Positions 1 through 12,849 of a stretch of 64,000 bases of DNA are shown one piece after another. The notes beneath the pieces were generated by a model that was not told where the DNA came from, ran no database searches, and was given only the letters and a program-made list of their open reading frames with translations. The stretch's first letter is position 1, and the number at the start of each line of letters is the position of its first letter. The position numbers and the translations under genes are program-made. Source of the stretch: Bryum argenteum (lineage: Eukaryota > Streptophyta > Bryopsida > Bryales > Bryaceae); assembly GCA_037043015.1 (NCBI GenBank), contig CM073327.1, forward strand, positions 7,236,727-7,300,726, written 5' to 3'.

Positions 1-3000
1 TTGTCTGCAGAGCAATACTCAACATTTGTGACAGCCCCAGAGTGACATGCCAAGACGGTATCACACGCGCCGCTATTGACAGACCAAACACGTGCTGACC
101 AATCATCACTGCCGGTCACGATTGTGTTCTCTACCATTCTTAATGATCTGCAACACGATCACTCAGGTTATATGTTGCCCCCATGAACAACTGATGTCCA
201 CTACTGTATACAAAAGTGTAAGCCATCCGAGACAAGTATTCACCTGATCCAGCTCGAGTGTCCCGTCAGCCTGTGCATTTGCTTCCCTGCACGAACATCC
301 CAGATATATCCAACACTGTTTTCTCCACTAGTCAGCACAAAATATGTTGAGGAAGTGTTCTAATAATCAGCAATCACGTACTTCCAAGCTATTATCGTGA
401 ACAAGAAAAGACTTCTGATTCACTATCATATATGGAATTGATAATTCTAAATTTTCTTCAATTTCCTAGTATGATATCCAGAACTCAAAGCTTTGTAACA
501 CACGAAGTAGTGGAAAAGGCATACCCTTCTACACCTGCACCAGCAAGAAGGCCGGTATTATCATCGTAATCCATACATAATATAGGACTTGAACATTTTC
601 CCACAGTTGCAACACATGAGTCGTTGCGTATGTCCCACATCTTGACACTGCCATCATGGGATGCTGATAGAATACGCTCTTGTTTCAGCATACGCACAAT
701 ATTAACCTGAAAAACATAGAGCAGATACCACACAGAAGCGAGTAAAAGCGTTTAGTGCGGAGGGTTGTACGCAGTACAAACACAACAACGCACCATCAAG
801 TGCAAGCAATCACCATTATAAGGAAAATAATCTGGCATGTAGTCAGTAGCTAGTTGACTCCGTAGCAGAAGCTGCTTAGTACTAATAGAGCAACTTAATT
901 CAAGGCTAACAGAGTCTTTAGAGATAGATAAGAGCTCCACGTCAAATGAGAATTGACAGGGGTCCAAGGACCTGTAACACCTTAACTTATGCAGCTAAAT
1001 TACCTTCCCTTCGTGACCTTTTAATTCTTGCTGGAGTTGCTTGGAATTCTTGTCCCACACCAAGACACGATTATCGTCGGAGCCAGAAACCACACGAATC
1101 TTATCCGAGCTGATGGCTCGAATGGGCCTGTTTCAATAGAAATATACAACCACAACATTATAAAAAAAACGGCACCACTTATGCTGTGCACTATACAATC
1201 TGCTGCTTCAGAAGTAGGCCACAAATTTAAAACATGAATTCCTAACTGCATTACGCTCTTCCTTTCAAAGACATTAAAGCCCCGATGACTGCCAATACAA
1301 CTCCATCTCAGATTGAATGCCTACTGCATGCACCAAGAGAGAATAGAAAAACAGAAAACTGCTTTTTGTTCGTAAAACTAGTCAAGCGTCGAGGAGACCA
1401 ACCTCGTGTGACCAATAAAGGTAGCTTGCAATTCTGATCCTCGGAGGCGTGGATTCCAAATTTTGATCTGTGGTGTGAATTAAAACGAGAAAAACATCAG
1501 TACACTGTCAGAAACAAGCTTCAGATCCAACTGTTTTCAGATGGAATTTAAAGTACACTATCAAATTTCTTACTTGCTTCTACGGAGGGTTATGAAGAAC
1601 CATACCGTGCAGTCAGCCGAACCACTAATGAAGTACCCAGTATCTTCATAATCTCCATACAAATCTCCCATTTCTTGTCTAGTGCCAGCATGTAGGGCTG
1701 TTACAGCTGCTTTATGACCCCGCAGCAACCTTACTCCCGATGACCCTCTTTTTGTACCTGTTCCGGAGCTTGGCTCTGGAGCAGATGCTTGCATGTTTCT
1801 GCTGCTGTCACTTCGTTCTGCAATATATTGAAGATTGATAACTAAGAGCTCTACAAGGTGAAAAACTAATATTTAACTGACAGTTTTGTTGGGGTGGTTG
1901 AGTTTGCTTTAGGATATTTCAGGTGTAATTGGTACCATGTCTGGTCACTTCAGGTAATTATGGTCTGGATGAATACTAAGACCATCAGTCGATTACATTC
2001 AAGTACACAGCCAAATTCATAGCAGCAACGAGCAGAAGAAAGTTATCGACGCAGCAAACCACTCCACCAGTCACTGAAGGAAGTTTAATATTGTTAATAA
2101 GCCAGACTTAAGAACTGCCACCGCATCATAAGAAACATACCTAGGGCAGGTTGGTTGCCTCGAGTGCGACCACCACCACCAGACTGATTAATAGCATTTT
2201 TATCTCGACTGAACATACTTTGCACCCAACTCCTGCCAGCGCCAGTCGTCTCCGATGAAGGCTGATTGCTCTCGTCATCGGCGCTCTGGTCTATATTCTG
2301 CTGCTGTTGTTGAGTGTGCATCTGCATCGCTTGTTCAGGTAGAAGCCCCCAGTAGCCCTCTCCAGCATAGCGCATGAGGGCTAACAAACCCCTCAATCCG
2401 ATCTGCACAAACACAAAAAAGTCACATGTTAAAGAAACCGGCGATACTTCTATCCCGTTATTTCAGTCAAAGACACAACTCTAGCAGATCTCACTTGAGC
2501 GAAACAACAGTTATTTTCATGGTTGATGCTGTCAACAGGTTTTAGATACTTTGAGTCTTAGAGGAAATATTGGGGCACCTACCAGATTATTCACACCAGG
2601 ACTGTCGTTCTTCGCAATTGCCTCCAAAATTGTCCATGCCATCAAGTCACGCATACCTAGACCAGCCTTTACATCCAACCCGAAGCACATCTTCCAGTTA
2701 TTTTCAAGAAACGACTGAGTGGATTATATTGGTGCCTTTTATGAAGGCCGAGTCAGAATCCATAAGGAATAATGATTATCACTGTCCTGGACTCTGTAAA
2801 AATCAACATCAGCTATGACATATATTAAATTCGCCTAGATTCCCATGGGGAGCAGAGGAATAAGTGAATCTGCAGCAATCCATAATCTCTTCTACAAGAG
2901 TAACGCAGGTTCAATGATAGGTTCAGGCGTACCATATGCTTTGCCAACACTACAAGGTGTTCAGTCACCAAAGATGAATAAGGGCCACTCCTGGTACACC

Positions 3001-6000
3001 ACGAAAGTAAGCCACTCATCAGAAGAATTCAAGCCTCTTTACACCTAGAATCTGAAGCCCTCCAAGATTCTAGTTTGTACACTTATGTCGGTCATTCGAA
3101 GTAGCAAACGACTCAGGTATAAACAAAACCCTCCGCAACCTTGAACATGTTCACAGTTGACAAATCTTATGGCATAGCGAACAAAGCGTAGGAACCTACT
3201 TGCTTTCTGAGTCCATGTTCATGAGGTGCTCGAAGTATCCCTCCCAGAATCTGCAAAATCAATTTGAGTTAGTTGCAATTTGAAACACGGACAAAACGAT
3301 TGAGGACACAAGAAGTAACGTCCTTTCTCAGTGAGTGGGTGGTTCCGAGGCAAAAACTAGGATCATAGACCTACCGAATATCTTCCCACACAGGTAATGC
3401 ACCAAGGTGGCGTTGAAGATAGTCAGTCACACTAGCGTGGTCCTTGCGGTAAATTTCTGAGGCAATTTCTAACATGTCCCGGATTGTCGTCATATCATTA
3501 CGAGAGGTGGCTCTGCTTATAGTTATCTTCATCTGCAGAGCAACCGAGTGGAATGAGGAAAAAGTCACAAACAAGCTCTACATCACGATGCAAGGTCACT
3601 AATACCAGCCGGGATTGACTTGGATTACGCAATATTGTGCTTTAACAAAAAATAAAGTCATAACAAGATTGAAATTCCAGACTGACATAAAATGCTACCT
3701 CTCAAAGATCTAAGTGTAATCACATGACGTTTAAGGGATAAGGTTCCGTACCAGCTCTTTCACTGCATTGAATTGCAAGTCTGTCAGCTCGCACGCCGAG
3801 CCCTGTACCCAGGAAGTAGATCAGCAAGAGATAGAAGCTGTTACAAGTGTCTCTTCTTAACAAGCTATCAACGATAAGTAACAAGATGGAGACGAACACA
3901 ATCATTTCAATGACTCAAGAAGGTCAAGAAACAGCTCCAGCAATTTATAACCTAAGTCAACAATACACAACCCAGGGGTGCAATCGGAAGTACCACTGCC
4001 ATTTGCGTGGATTTGCGTCTAACCAGAAGTCTTTGGGGGTCAGAGCTACTTACGGAATGGATGTGTTCTCGTAGACATTCCACAAAGCTGCTACCTCCAA
4101 TGCCCTCTGCATCTGACTCAATCAAAGCTGTGTGCCAACAGATGCCATTAGTCAAGGATTAGCACGGTAAGTTCAACTTCTATCAAAACAATATAGGCTG
4201 TCTCGATTCTTCTCACTTGAGTTCTCACGAATCCACTTCATGAAGATTGAACTAAGAGATTTCTTAGTCTTCAGACAATTTAACATCCCAAGAAATGAGG
4301 CCATCAGACTCATTTTACATGATATACATCTGAAGATTAGATGTCGTTCGTACCTAGAATAGTACCATACACCGCAGACGATAGAGGATCCTCATTGGGA
4401 CCAAGCTCAACAAGTCGTCTCCATAAACCCTGACAACAAATTGCACAAATATCATTAGAGTTTGATACTTTTATCAAATTTAAAGAAGCAATTATGGGTG
4501 CATTGCAGAGAATAGAGAGGTACTTTCAGCAATCAGGAAACAAGATACAAATGATGGAAACAGTTCTGAGCAAACTAACCTGAAGTTTGACCTTGATATC
4601 AAGAACCATGAGGTCTCGCTCAGCCTGCAAGGAAAATATACGGACATGTAATTATCAGTGCCGGCACGCTAGCCACACATAGTAGCCTCCATCACTACCA
4701 TACTGAAACTAGGAGAAAGAAGCAAATATCTAGATATTAATATAAGCCTTAAGTTGGGTTGAAAACAAGAGCTAATAGCGCCCTACTCGACCACGATCTA
4801 TTCTCACAATCGAATCTTTTAAGGTCATAACAAGAAACTCACCGCTCGCTCTTGTGGACTCAGATTCTCTGCCTTTCCTCCCGCTCCAGAAGAGCTGCAA
4901 ATACACGTGGGTAAGATTGAAATCTTGTTCAGAATCTTCTTTTTTCTACCAGCTTACAACCCCAGGACTCTTGGCAAGTAATGTGAACATTTCCATTCAT
5001 ATCATAGAAGTCCTGGTTGTCTATGAGAAGCTCCCACAACCGACCAATTCAAGTCATCAACTGAAGCCTTGAATCGAACCATCTGATGACTGATACAAGA
5101 ATCGAATCCTTGAGGAGTAAAATGTGGTTAATAACACATCCTCAATTGATGTCACAGCCAAGAAGCGACTGTCGAGGATGTGTAGGAGCTCACGCGAAAA
5201 TAAAATAACTTACCTTAATCTCCCCTGTTCAACAGCAGCGGCTAATATTTGCTTCCGCTTGTCATCTTGAGCAGGTGTCCTCAGGAATGCTGGAAAACGA
5301 TCATAACAGTGTCTTGACCTGGAAACTGTTAACGGATACATTAGAATCTGGCAGTAGGGGCATTGGTACTAAGTCTTTAAAACAGTAGATAAGAACAGAA
5401 TTGGCGACTTCTTTTTGTAGTTCCTCAGATGATAAGTGTAGATACTTGCAGATTAAGGTACATAGTATGCCCAGAGTCCGCTTACATGCTGCTTAGCTTT
5501 GAAGCACACTCCTCGTTGAGCATGCTCAGCGTTTGTTTCTAGCGAAGATTTTACAGCAAGCAGTGAAAGCAGGACAATGAATATTGCTAAGATTATCCTG
5601 GCAACACAAAGACTATCATTTTTTGAGAAAAGACTGATGATTAGATATGTTAAGTACCTGGCACTTGTCCGTCTGAATCCGGGACAGTAAGGATTTGCGG
5701 TTCGTTTGCTTTTGCAGGCAGAACAGAGTAACGATCCTCACCACGACTAGTGGCTGCCTGGAGCTTGTCCACCAGATTTGGTCCAAAAGCTTTGCTGCCA
5801 TAACCTGATTCTATAAACGAAATGAAACCTTGGGAGCTCAGCCACTCCGTGACCTACAGCAACACAGGCAAGCGGCATTCATTATCAAACAAATCGCGCA
5901 CGGATACCATTGAAGAGCAAAGAGAAACAGACGCATTTGTTCGGACGATTTCAATCTGCAGCAAAACTAGCTACAACTATCGAGGGTAATCACTCTGCTT

Positions 6001-9000
6001 GTTAGGTTTGATTGTACATACCATAGGCTCCTCCGAACAGCCCATGATCCGGGATCTCTTCCTAAGAAAAGCAACAGAATTGAAGGGGTTGGCTGTACCA
6101 ACAGAAGAATCCTGTACACACGAGTTTGCACAAGCACACAATTACTGTCAGAAGATACTTTATGAAAATTGGGGGTCAGTAGGCAAGCGAAAGGCAGTCC
6201 CTCCAAAGGGTGAATCAACATAGTAAAGAAACATGACTTACCACAAAGTCGCGGTAACCACTCAACACTGATGCAAAAAACTGCAGAAAGGTAAGCCTGA
6301 AAACACCCAGTTCATGTTAGTGACGTAATGCATGATATGGCACAGCATTCCAACAACACCACGTTCAATCAACACACGTATGACCATTATCGAGAAAAAT
6401 CAGTACCAATCCTAGAAAGTCTTAAATAGCATCAAGGAGCTTACAAAGCTATTCTAGCTGAACGACATACCTCAACTCGACATCATGATCCTTGCACCAT
6501 GGCTTCGAAAAACGACGAAGGAAAGTGGTGCTTGATTGCACAAGATCCAAACGAGCAAGATTTGGATGTATCAGCTGCAACAACGCCTTCCGAAGTTGTT
6601 TCCCTTCTACTTCAGGCAACACCGGTAGATCATCAGGATTGTCCTTGTCACCTACTATGTTGTTGTCCAGGTCCACCACTGTCACCTAAAACGATCAACC
6701 ATCTTAGCTTAAGATTCGTGCGGAAATTTGCTGGTATAGATACTTCTGGCCAACCTGACTGTTAAGTAGAACAAGTGGACTGCAGTACCTCTTAGACCGC
6801 ACTATCAATGAGTCATGTACACATCTGATTCCTATTCAAAATAAGAAGAGGGATAATACCAGAAGCAGTGCTATTCAGCTAAGAAGTGAAAATGAAATTT
6901 AAACGAATTCTGCATGAGTCATTTAAGATAGTAAGCACAAATATACGGACAACATTGACGAGTAAAGCTATTTAATGTCCTTATCAATTAGAAAATGGAA
7001 CAAGTTGCTCATTGAAATTTCTGGAAACTGCCAATACGGAAACTTACTCCATCTAAGCTCGAGAATGAGATATCAACACTCGAATGAAGGCCCATAAGAT
7101 ATGGAGTAGGCGCATCAATGTACTCCACCCCCGCGATAAATAAAACTGGAATGTACACATGCTGCCCAAAAAATAACGCAGAAACTTTCAAGAATTAGAA
7201 AATAAATATGTTCATAAGTACAAGACTCTCCGATATGACCCTAACTAAACACTCCTATGCAGAAGCTCTTCCACTTCAAGTAGAACGTCTACAAAATGGA
7301 TTGCTGACAAGCACACTCCAGTAAACTTCGTAAAGGCCGAGACAACCCTGCATATAGATTATTACGAAGGCATACCGAACTAGTTGCACCGGAAACCCAA
7401 TCCATAAATACAATAAAGATCGATAAAGTCTCAGACAACTCACCTGCCACTGGATAGGATAAATCAAATGACGAATGGATTCAGCAACAATTGTCAGCAG
7501 CGAGTATCTGTAGAATAGCCACGGCAGCTAGTCAAGCAATAACCAAGTGCAACAAGCTTGAAGTGAGATCTACAAGTCCCCCGTATCGAATTTATAAGTT
7601 AGTATACGTGAATGACCACAAGCATAATTTCTGATGGACACAGGCTGCATTCACACCGATATCATATAGTAGGTTCGAAATAAGATCGAGCGATACTCCA
7701 AACTTAAGAAATCCTAAAAGGCTTCGATACCCTACTTGTTTGCACGCAAGAGAACACGTCGTTCCAGAAGTACAGCTGTGAAGAGCCGTATCAAATTGTC
7801 GATGTCTAAGGCCTGCACTAAAGGCTCGAAGGACATCTGAACCAACAAAAGCACTAACGTCAGAAGGCAACTGCAGCGAAATGATTTTAAACAAAAAACC
7901 AGAAAATAGATGCAAATAATCAGTATATGAGGATAATGATATAGTTGACCAACATCTGCATGAGGTAGCCCGTCCTTTGGTGGGGCTTCGACTGCCAGCT
8001 GATAGGCATCCACAGAGAACAATATCTGGCCCATCCCTGGAATCGGAAGAGGCACAGACATAACGACGTGCGCAATGATGTCCCACATAGGCTTGCTGCA
8101 TCCAGACAAGCAAAGGAAGTTAGAAGCTCAACAAACACCCTTTCTGTATGACAGAGGAAACTTACTACGTTCCCTAAAACCTGAACAAGCTTCATGAATT
8201 CCTAACTTCTTGAAAAATACGAAGCACAACACAAAGTTTCCAATGTCTATGATACAGCCCCCTGATGGTAACAGTGTTCACATTCGACAGCATTAACTAA
8301 CTGATACGAACCGTCGGTGATTTCACTTAGCCGCTCAGCTTTCTCAAAAGAACCACTTCTGAGAACCAGTTCTGAAAAAGTTATTGAAACATCTTTTTTA
8401 TATGAAACAAGAATCTATAACGTACAATAATAGGGCGTGGCCATGAATCAGCTACCTGCAACCCGAAGCTGAAAAGCAGCAGCGATATATCTCCTCGAGT
8501 GCATCTCGAAACAAGTCAAAGCATGGAGAGTGGGAGAGGAAACAGATGCATTTATCCACATAGGAATTTGCAGGAATATTGTAGGCTTGAGCGACATCGT
8601 CATCCACAGGATCACGAAAAGCAATGCAGCTCAGATATATTTTCGAACCGTCTCCCTCTGCAACAGAGAGATAAAACTCTGGTGTCAACATTGGCTTGTG
8701 TTCGCAAGTACTTCAGCCTACGCTACTCAAACAACTGGGAACTGGTATAATGTCAGGTACGATCAAAGCACATTCTCCATTGACTAGATCTCCACAAGTC
8801 AATTAGTAGCATGCCATCCACCAACTACATTGTACTTGTGAGCTTAAGTTTCTCGCAAACAACCGTACTTGGGTCTAATTGCTGCTATAGATAACAAGTA
8901 GAATTGCAGCTTTATCAAGCACTCCTTGAACGTTCCACAATGATCAGAATGGCCAAACCCCCAGAACATCATTTTCGTCACACAAAATTGAGGGAAGCGG

Positions 9001-9524
9001 GGGCGACATGTACCAGTGAGTACAATAGGGTAGCTGCGAGGAATGCTGCTAGGATCCTGTGAGCTTGGTCCTTCCGAATATAGTTGTACTCCGCCAGGCA
9101 ACACACACTGTGATAGGACACGACAACAGAGGCATGATGATGAGCCCAATGCAATTGTGCAAACCATGAATCTAATACAAAAGCCTTGTCTCGAAAGAAG
9201 ATTAATGCTTCGTTCCTTGCTTTAACTCAGTATGTTTTCGTTCAGGTGAAAATTGAAAATGTGCACATCGATTTATCTAGTTGGGAACCTAATACTTAAG
9301 TATAAGGAGAGACAAGAAATGGGAGAGGGCAGGAGCAGACTGACCAAGGGGAGCTGAGGAGGGGGATCGGGGCAATCGGCAATTTCCGAGGGGGGATATT
9401 GATCGAGGAGGGCAGGTTGGTAGTAAACAGAAGATCCGAAGTAGCCGTGATCCGGAGGACTGTCGGTAGTCTGCAAATCAGGACCTAAGCCACAGACCAG
9501 AAAATACTCCAGTAACCGGCCCAT
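1..9524 (-). CDS. SCD1: SCD1 homologue: DENN-domain and WD40-repeat protein, C-terminus off the left edge
   Basis: In Arabidopsis SCD1 acts with SCD2 in cytokinesis, post-Golgi exocytosis and clathrin-mediated endocytosis; its DENN module is linked to RAB GTPase activation. I read 27 exons, highest coordinate first: 9524-9345, 9107-9014, 8657-8456, 8095-7954, 7836-7736, 7507-7444, 7161-7048, 6685-6471, 6296-6242, 5853-5658, 5289-5214, 4894-4843, 4624-4580, 4429-4354, 4127-4054, 3802-3752, 3532-3375, 3250-3200, 2990-2933, 2666-2583, 2402-2141, 1817-1606, 1467-1403, 1127-1004, 706-533, 359-244, 147-edge. Phases agree across all junctions. About 1060 codons are visible; the Arabidopsis protein has roughly 1190, so the last WD40 part is missing. 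The start MGRLLEYFLVCGLGP matches the family N-terminus. The DENN part covers about residues 1-400, with IPRSYPIVLT, GSKIYLSCIAFRDPV and YIDAPTPYLMGLHS. The middle holds GAGRSWVQSMFSRD. WD40 blades begin near residue 800 (RLLRGHKAAVTALH). The exon starting at 359 adds about ten residues not seen in Arabidopsis, so that acceptor is the least certain. Confidence 0.95.
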
Positions 9525-12500
9525 GACTCCAGTAGTGACTTACGGTAACCAACCTTGATGCTAGTCCATCACAGGTCGGGGCCAATTAATCCGCAAGCAC
9601 AGTGAGGAGGTCGATGCTGGCGACTTCTAGGGCTAGGAGCGAGGAAGCTGCATCGCTAACTGCAACATTTCTGAGCTAAGTTTAGTATCGGCTCACCAAA
9701 GTGATAACATGATCCATCAAAGGAGAACAATCTCATCGAGCAAGCAAATAACAATCACTACCGTTTGTAAATCCCGAGAGAATTATATACCGACTCGCTT
9801 GCAAACAATGGCTACTCGTTACGAACCTCGTACTCGAACATCCAAATTACTCCTATAATCTTGCAGCACTTGTGTGCATTTTCAGAAACAGGACTCACAT
9901 CCTCACTAGCACAAAAGCTAGCACATAAACCTACGGGAGATTCAACACATAAAATTGGTGCCCGCAATGACTTGATTCTTGAAAAGTAGAACTGTCATCT
10001 TGCAACTCCTCAAACCAAATTAGATTGTACGAAGAGAAGCCAGTTCTGATGAATCTGAATAAGGATTTCGATCAAAATCTGCGTGTAAAACCCTAAATCT
10101 AAGAAGTCCACAACTTCGCAAAAAACTCATGATGAACAAATAATCTCAGGACACTCAGCTTAGCTAACTCAGGCTAACAAACAGATTATAGAAGGCGAAC
10201 AGACTGAAAACACGATCGGTCGCCTCAGCCGTCATTTCTTAGCTCATATTCAAGTGTTCTCAATACTATCATAGCGCTTATGTCCTACATTTATCCACAG
10301 CCTCCTTTAAACACAAGATCTTGCCGGAGCTTACCGACTCGCCACGCGATTGCCCGAAAATGATTCGCATTCAGCGCCCCTCACTGCTCAAGGGATGAAA
10401 GATTAAGTGCTAAATATTCTGGCATTGCAAAAGATCGATTGCAATGGCGATCGACAGCAATCAACTCACGGAATCCAGAAGTCGAAAAAAACAGGGTTTC
10501 GAGCAAGCGAGACGACGAAGTTGGGTGGATGAAGAAATATAAGTGTGATGCAACCATGTCGGTTTTTCATCCCAGCTATTCTGATGAGGTGCCGACAATG
10601 TCCGCAAAGAACCGGCAGCTAAGTCAAAGTATTTTCACTCGAAAATGTTTTTTAATTGTCATCCATGTAAACAAACGTGAGTTATTTAAATTAAGTTATA
10701 AATTTGTACTATTATGCCCGCGGCGTTGCCACGGATGTATAGTCAAATTTTGTATACATAAATAAGTTACTGTAAGAAAAATAAAAAGTTTCTATAATTA
10801 GGTCATTTTTTGTAATTTCCAGTGATTTGGAGGTCATCAATACTTCAAAATTCAATATCTCGCGACCCATTGACTTGTTTTACGTTCCAATTGCTTTCCA
10901 CAACTCTACAAAAACCCCACTTCTCATGCAGCCTCATCCGACCAGCAATCCCCCATATTTAAGCATTTTGAGTTTCGAGCATGTTGTTTTTAAGTGGAAC
11001 TCCAAAAGAATTACGGAATGCATATTTTATAACACATCTAAGTTTTTCTCGATACCTTTAGGGGTTTAAACAAGTCCATTCATTCTTGTTTGTTGACTTG
11101 CTAGTATTCATATATAGTAAAACGGTTACGAAAATGTTGAATATAATCATGTGCTTAATATTCACCAACCAACCATTTGCACTAAAGCTTGTGCAACTAT
11201 TACATGAAGAGCTCATCTCACAGTTCTTGACCTCGTTGTACGGGTACCTCAAAGTCCTTTGGAGATACCATGTCTGGAATCTTTAAGGCTAGGTAGGAAT
11301 TAGCATAGTGTTCATCTCAAGAAGGGTTAGTAGTCTCGCCATAGGTGTGATGACCTCCACACATATATATGAGTATAAGCCGAATGTATAGATTATTTAG
11401 GCTCCCCTTCAACCTTGACCCGGCCGAATGTCAAAAATTGACATTTTGGGTGACCACAACAACTTTGAAGAGTCATATCTTCTTCCTCCGGAGTCCGTCC
11501 TGGATGAAATCACCTTGGTTATGTCTTAAATCAATTCTGCTTTGTGAGGTAAAGATTGCAGGCTCATAAAATGAATAGTGAATAAGTGGCATACATTTTG
11601 GTGAAGGCACCCCTTGTTTTTGAGTTTTCAAACATGGGGCATGTTTTGCCATTGGGAGGCAATCATGGAAAATCAAAAGGATGTTTTCATGGTTTTTTTT
11701 TTTACATGATCATGAGTGGTAACAACTTTCTGGTAGGAAGATCTTTGATACAGATATTTTTGGTATTGAATGTGCAACAATGTTTCTATCTTGAAAAAGT
11801 GAGTAAATGGATAATTTTTGAGGTGCTATATCTCCTTCATCCACCTTTGGATTTTGACTTTATTTTTTGGGATGGATTTCAATTGGACTTTAGTTGTAGG
11901 GGTAAAAACCTCAACAATTTTTAAAATATATCGAAGAGAAGGAATAGATTCGAGCGCAAAGGGTTGAAATTTGGACTATTTTTCCTTTGTAAAAGTTTTA
12001 GCAGTCTTCATCATTGCAAGGTCATTATTTGCGCAAAGAAATGTTTCTCATGGCATTTTTTTGTTAAAGGGCATTATTGAGATGAAAGTAAATAAATTTG
12101 TAGTTGTTGATTTTTTCATTGCAACAAGTATATTGATAGCATTTTCACTTCAAAGTGAAACTATTGAGATTTTTTGATGTTCTTTGAGTACTGATATGTT
12201 ACATTCTTGCAATCTATGAGGCCTCATGACTTAAAATTTGATCCACATGATGTACAATATATCTACTACAAATGTACAATTTTAATCTGAATAACTTACT
12301 TTCATTTCCATCTATGACACTATTTTTAAGAATGTGTCCTTTTCTCTACCAATGTGTCAAACCATTCACCGGTTAAATTAAGTTGAAGTTTCTCCTCATC
12401 GGACGGTCACATTCTAATTAAGTTATCAACGGCCAAAGATTTCGGTAGAACCCGATCCCATGGAAAGTGTTCTAAGCGAGTGATTGAAAGTTGTGGCCCA

Positions 12501-12849
12501 TGAAATCGACCGTGTTGCCATTGTGTGGCAATTTCTCATGCGAATTTCGAAGAAAGGTGACTGGAGTATCAAGGTAAGTCGTTGATGATTGAACATTCAT
12601 TCATTTCCGGAAACGTTCAATGGCTGTCTACGAGCAATTTCAATATTGTTTGTCGCTTGATTTGGCCTACTTTTGTGATAAAGTGAATCTTTAGTATTTA
12701 AGACGAGAGAGTCCTGTTGTCGGATTGCTGAAAATGTGGACAGAGTAGTGGCGTGGTGATCACATTTTGTGTTGGAGGATATCCCTTTGCAGGAGGAACT
12801 AGAATTGCAGCAATGCTGAGGAATTGAAGAGCAGTGAAGATTTTCGCTC
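9525..12849. promoter_or_regulatory. Divergent intergenic region between SCD1 and the helicase gene
   Basis: This 3.3-kb AT-rich stretch separates the start codons of two genes transcribed away from each other, so it should hold both promoters and both 5' leaders. I see no convincing coding exon: the short open frames around 10.4-12.2 kb lack recognisable protein features. A SINE remnant lies at about 11234-11340. No clear TATA box could be assigned to either gene by eye. Confidence 0.55.
11234..11340 (+). mobile_element. SINE remnant, body region only
   Basis: The stretch beginning GTTGTACGGGTACCTCAAAG aligns with the reverse complement of the complete SINE at 44549-44910 over about 105 bases, including GGTACCTCAAAG, a diverged ATGTC segment and TCTTTAAGGC. 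The tRNA-like head is not recognisable here, so this is a 5'-truncated or decayed copy in plus orientation. Confidence 0.6.

Noticed and set aside
10439-12177. Open frames of 60-112 codons between SCD1 and the helicase gene
   Set aside because: AT-rich, no domain, no splice logic, and one overlaps a SINE remnant.
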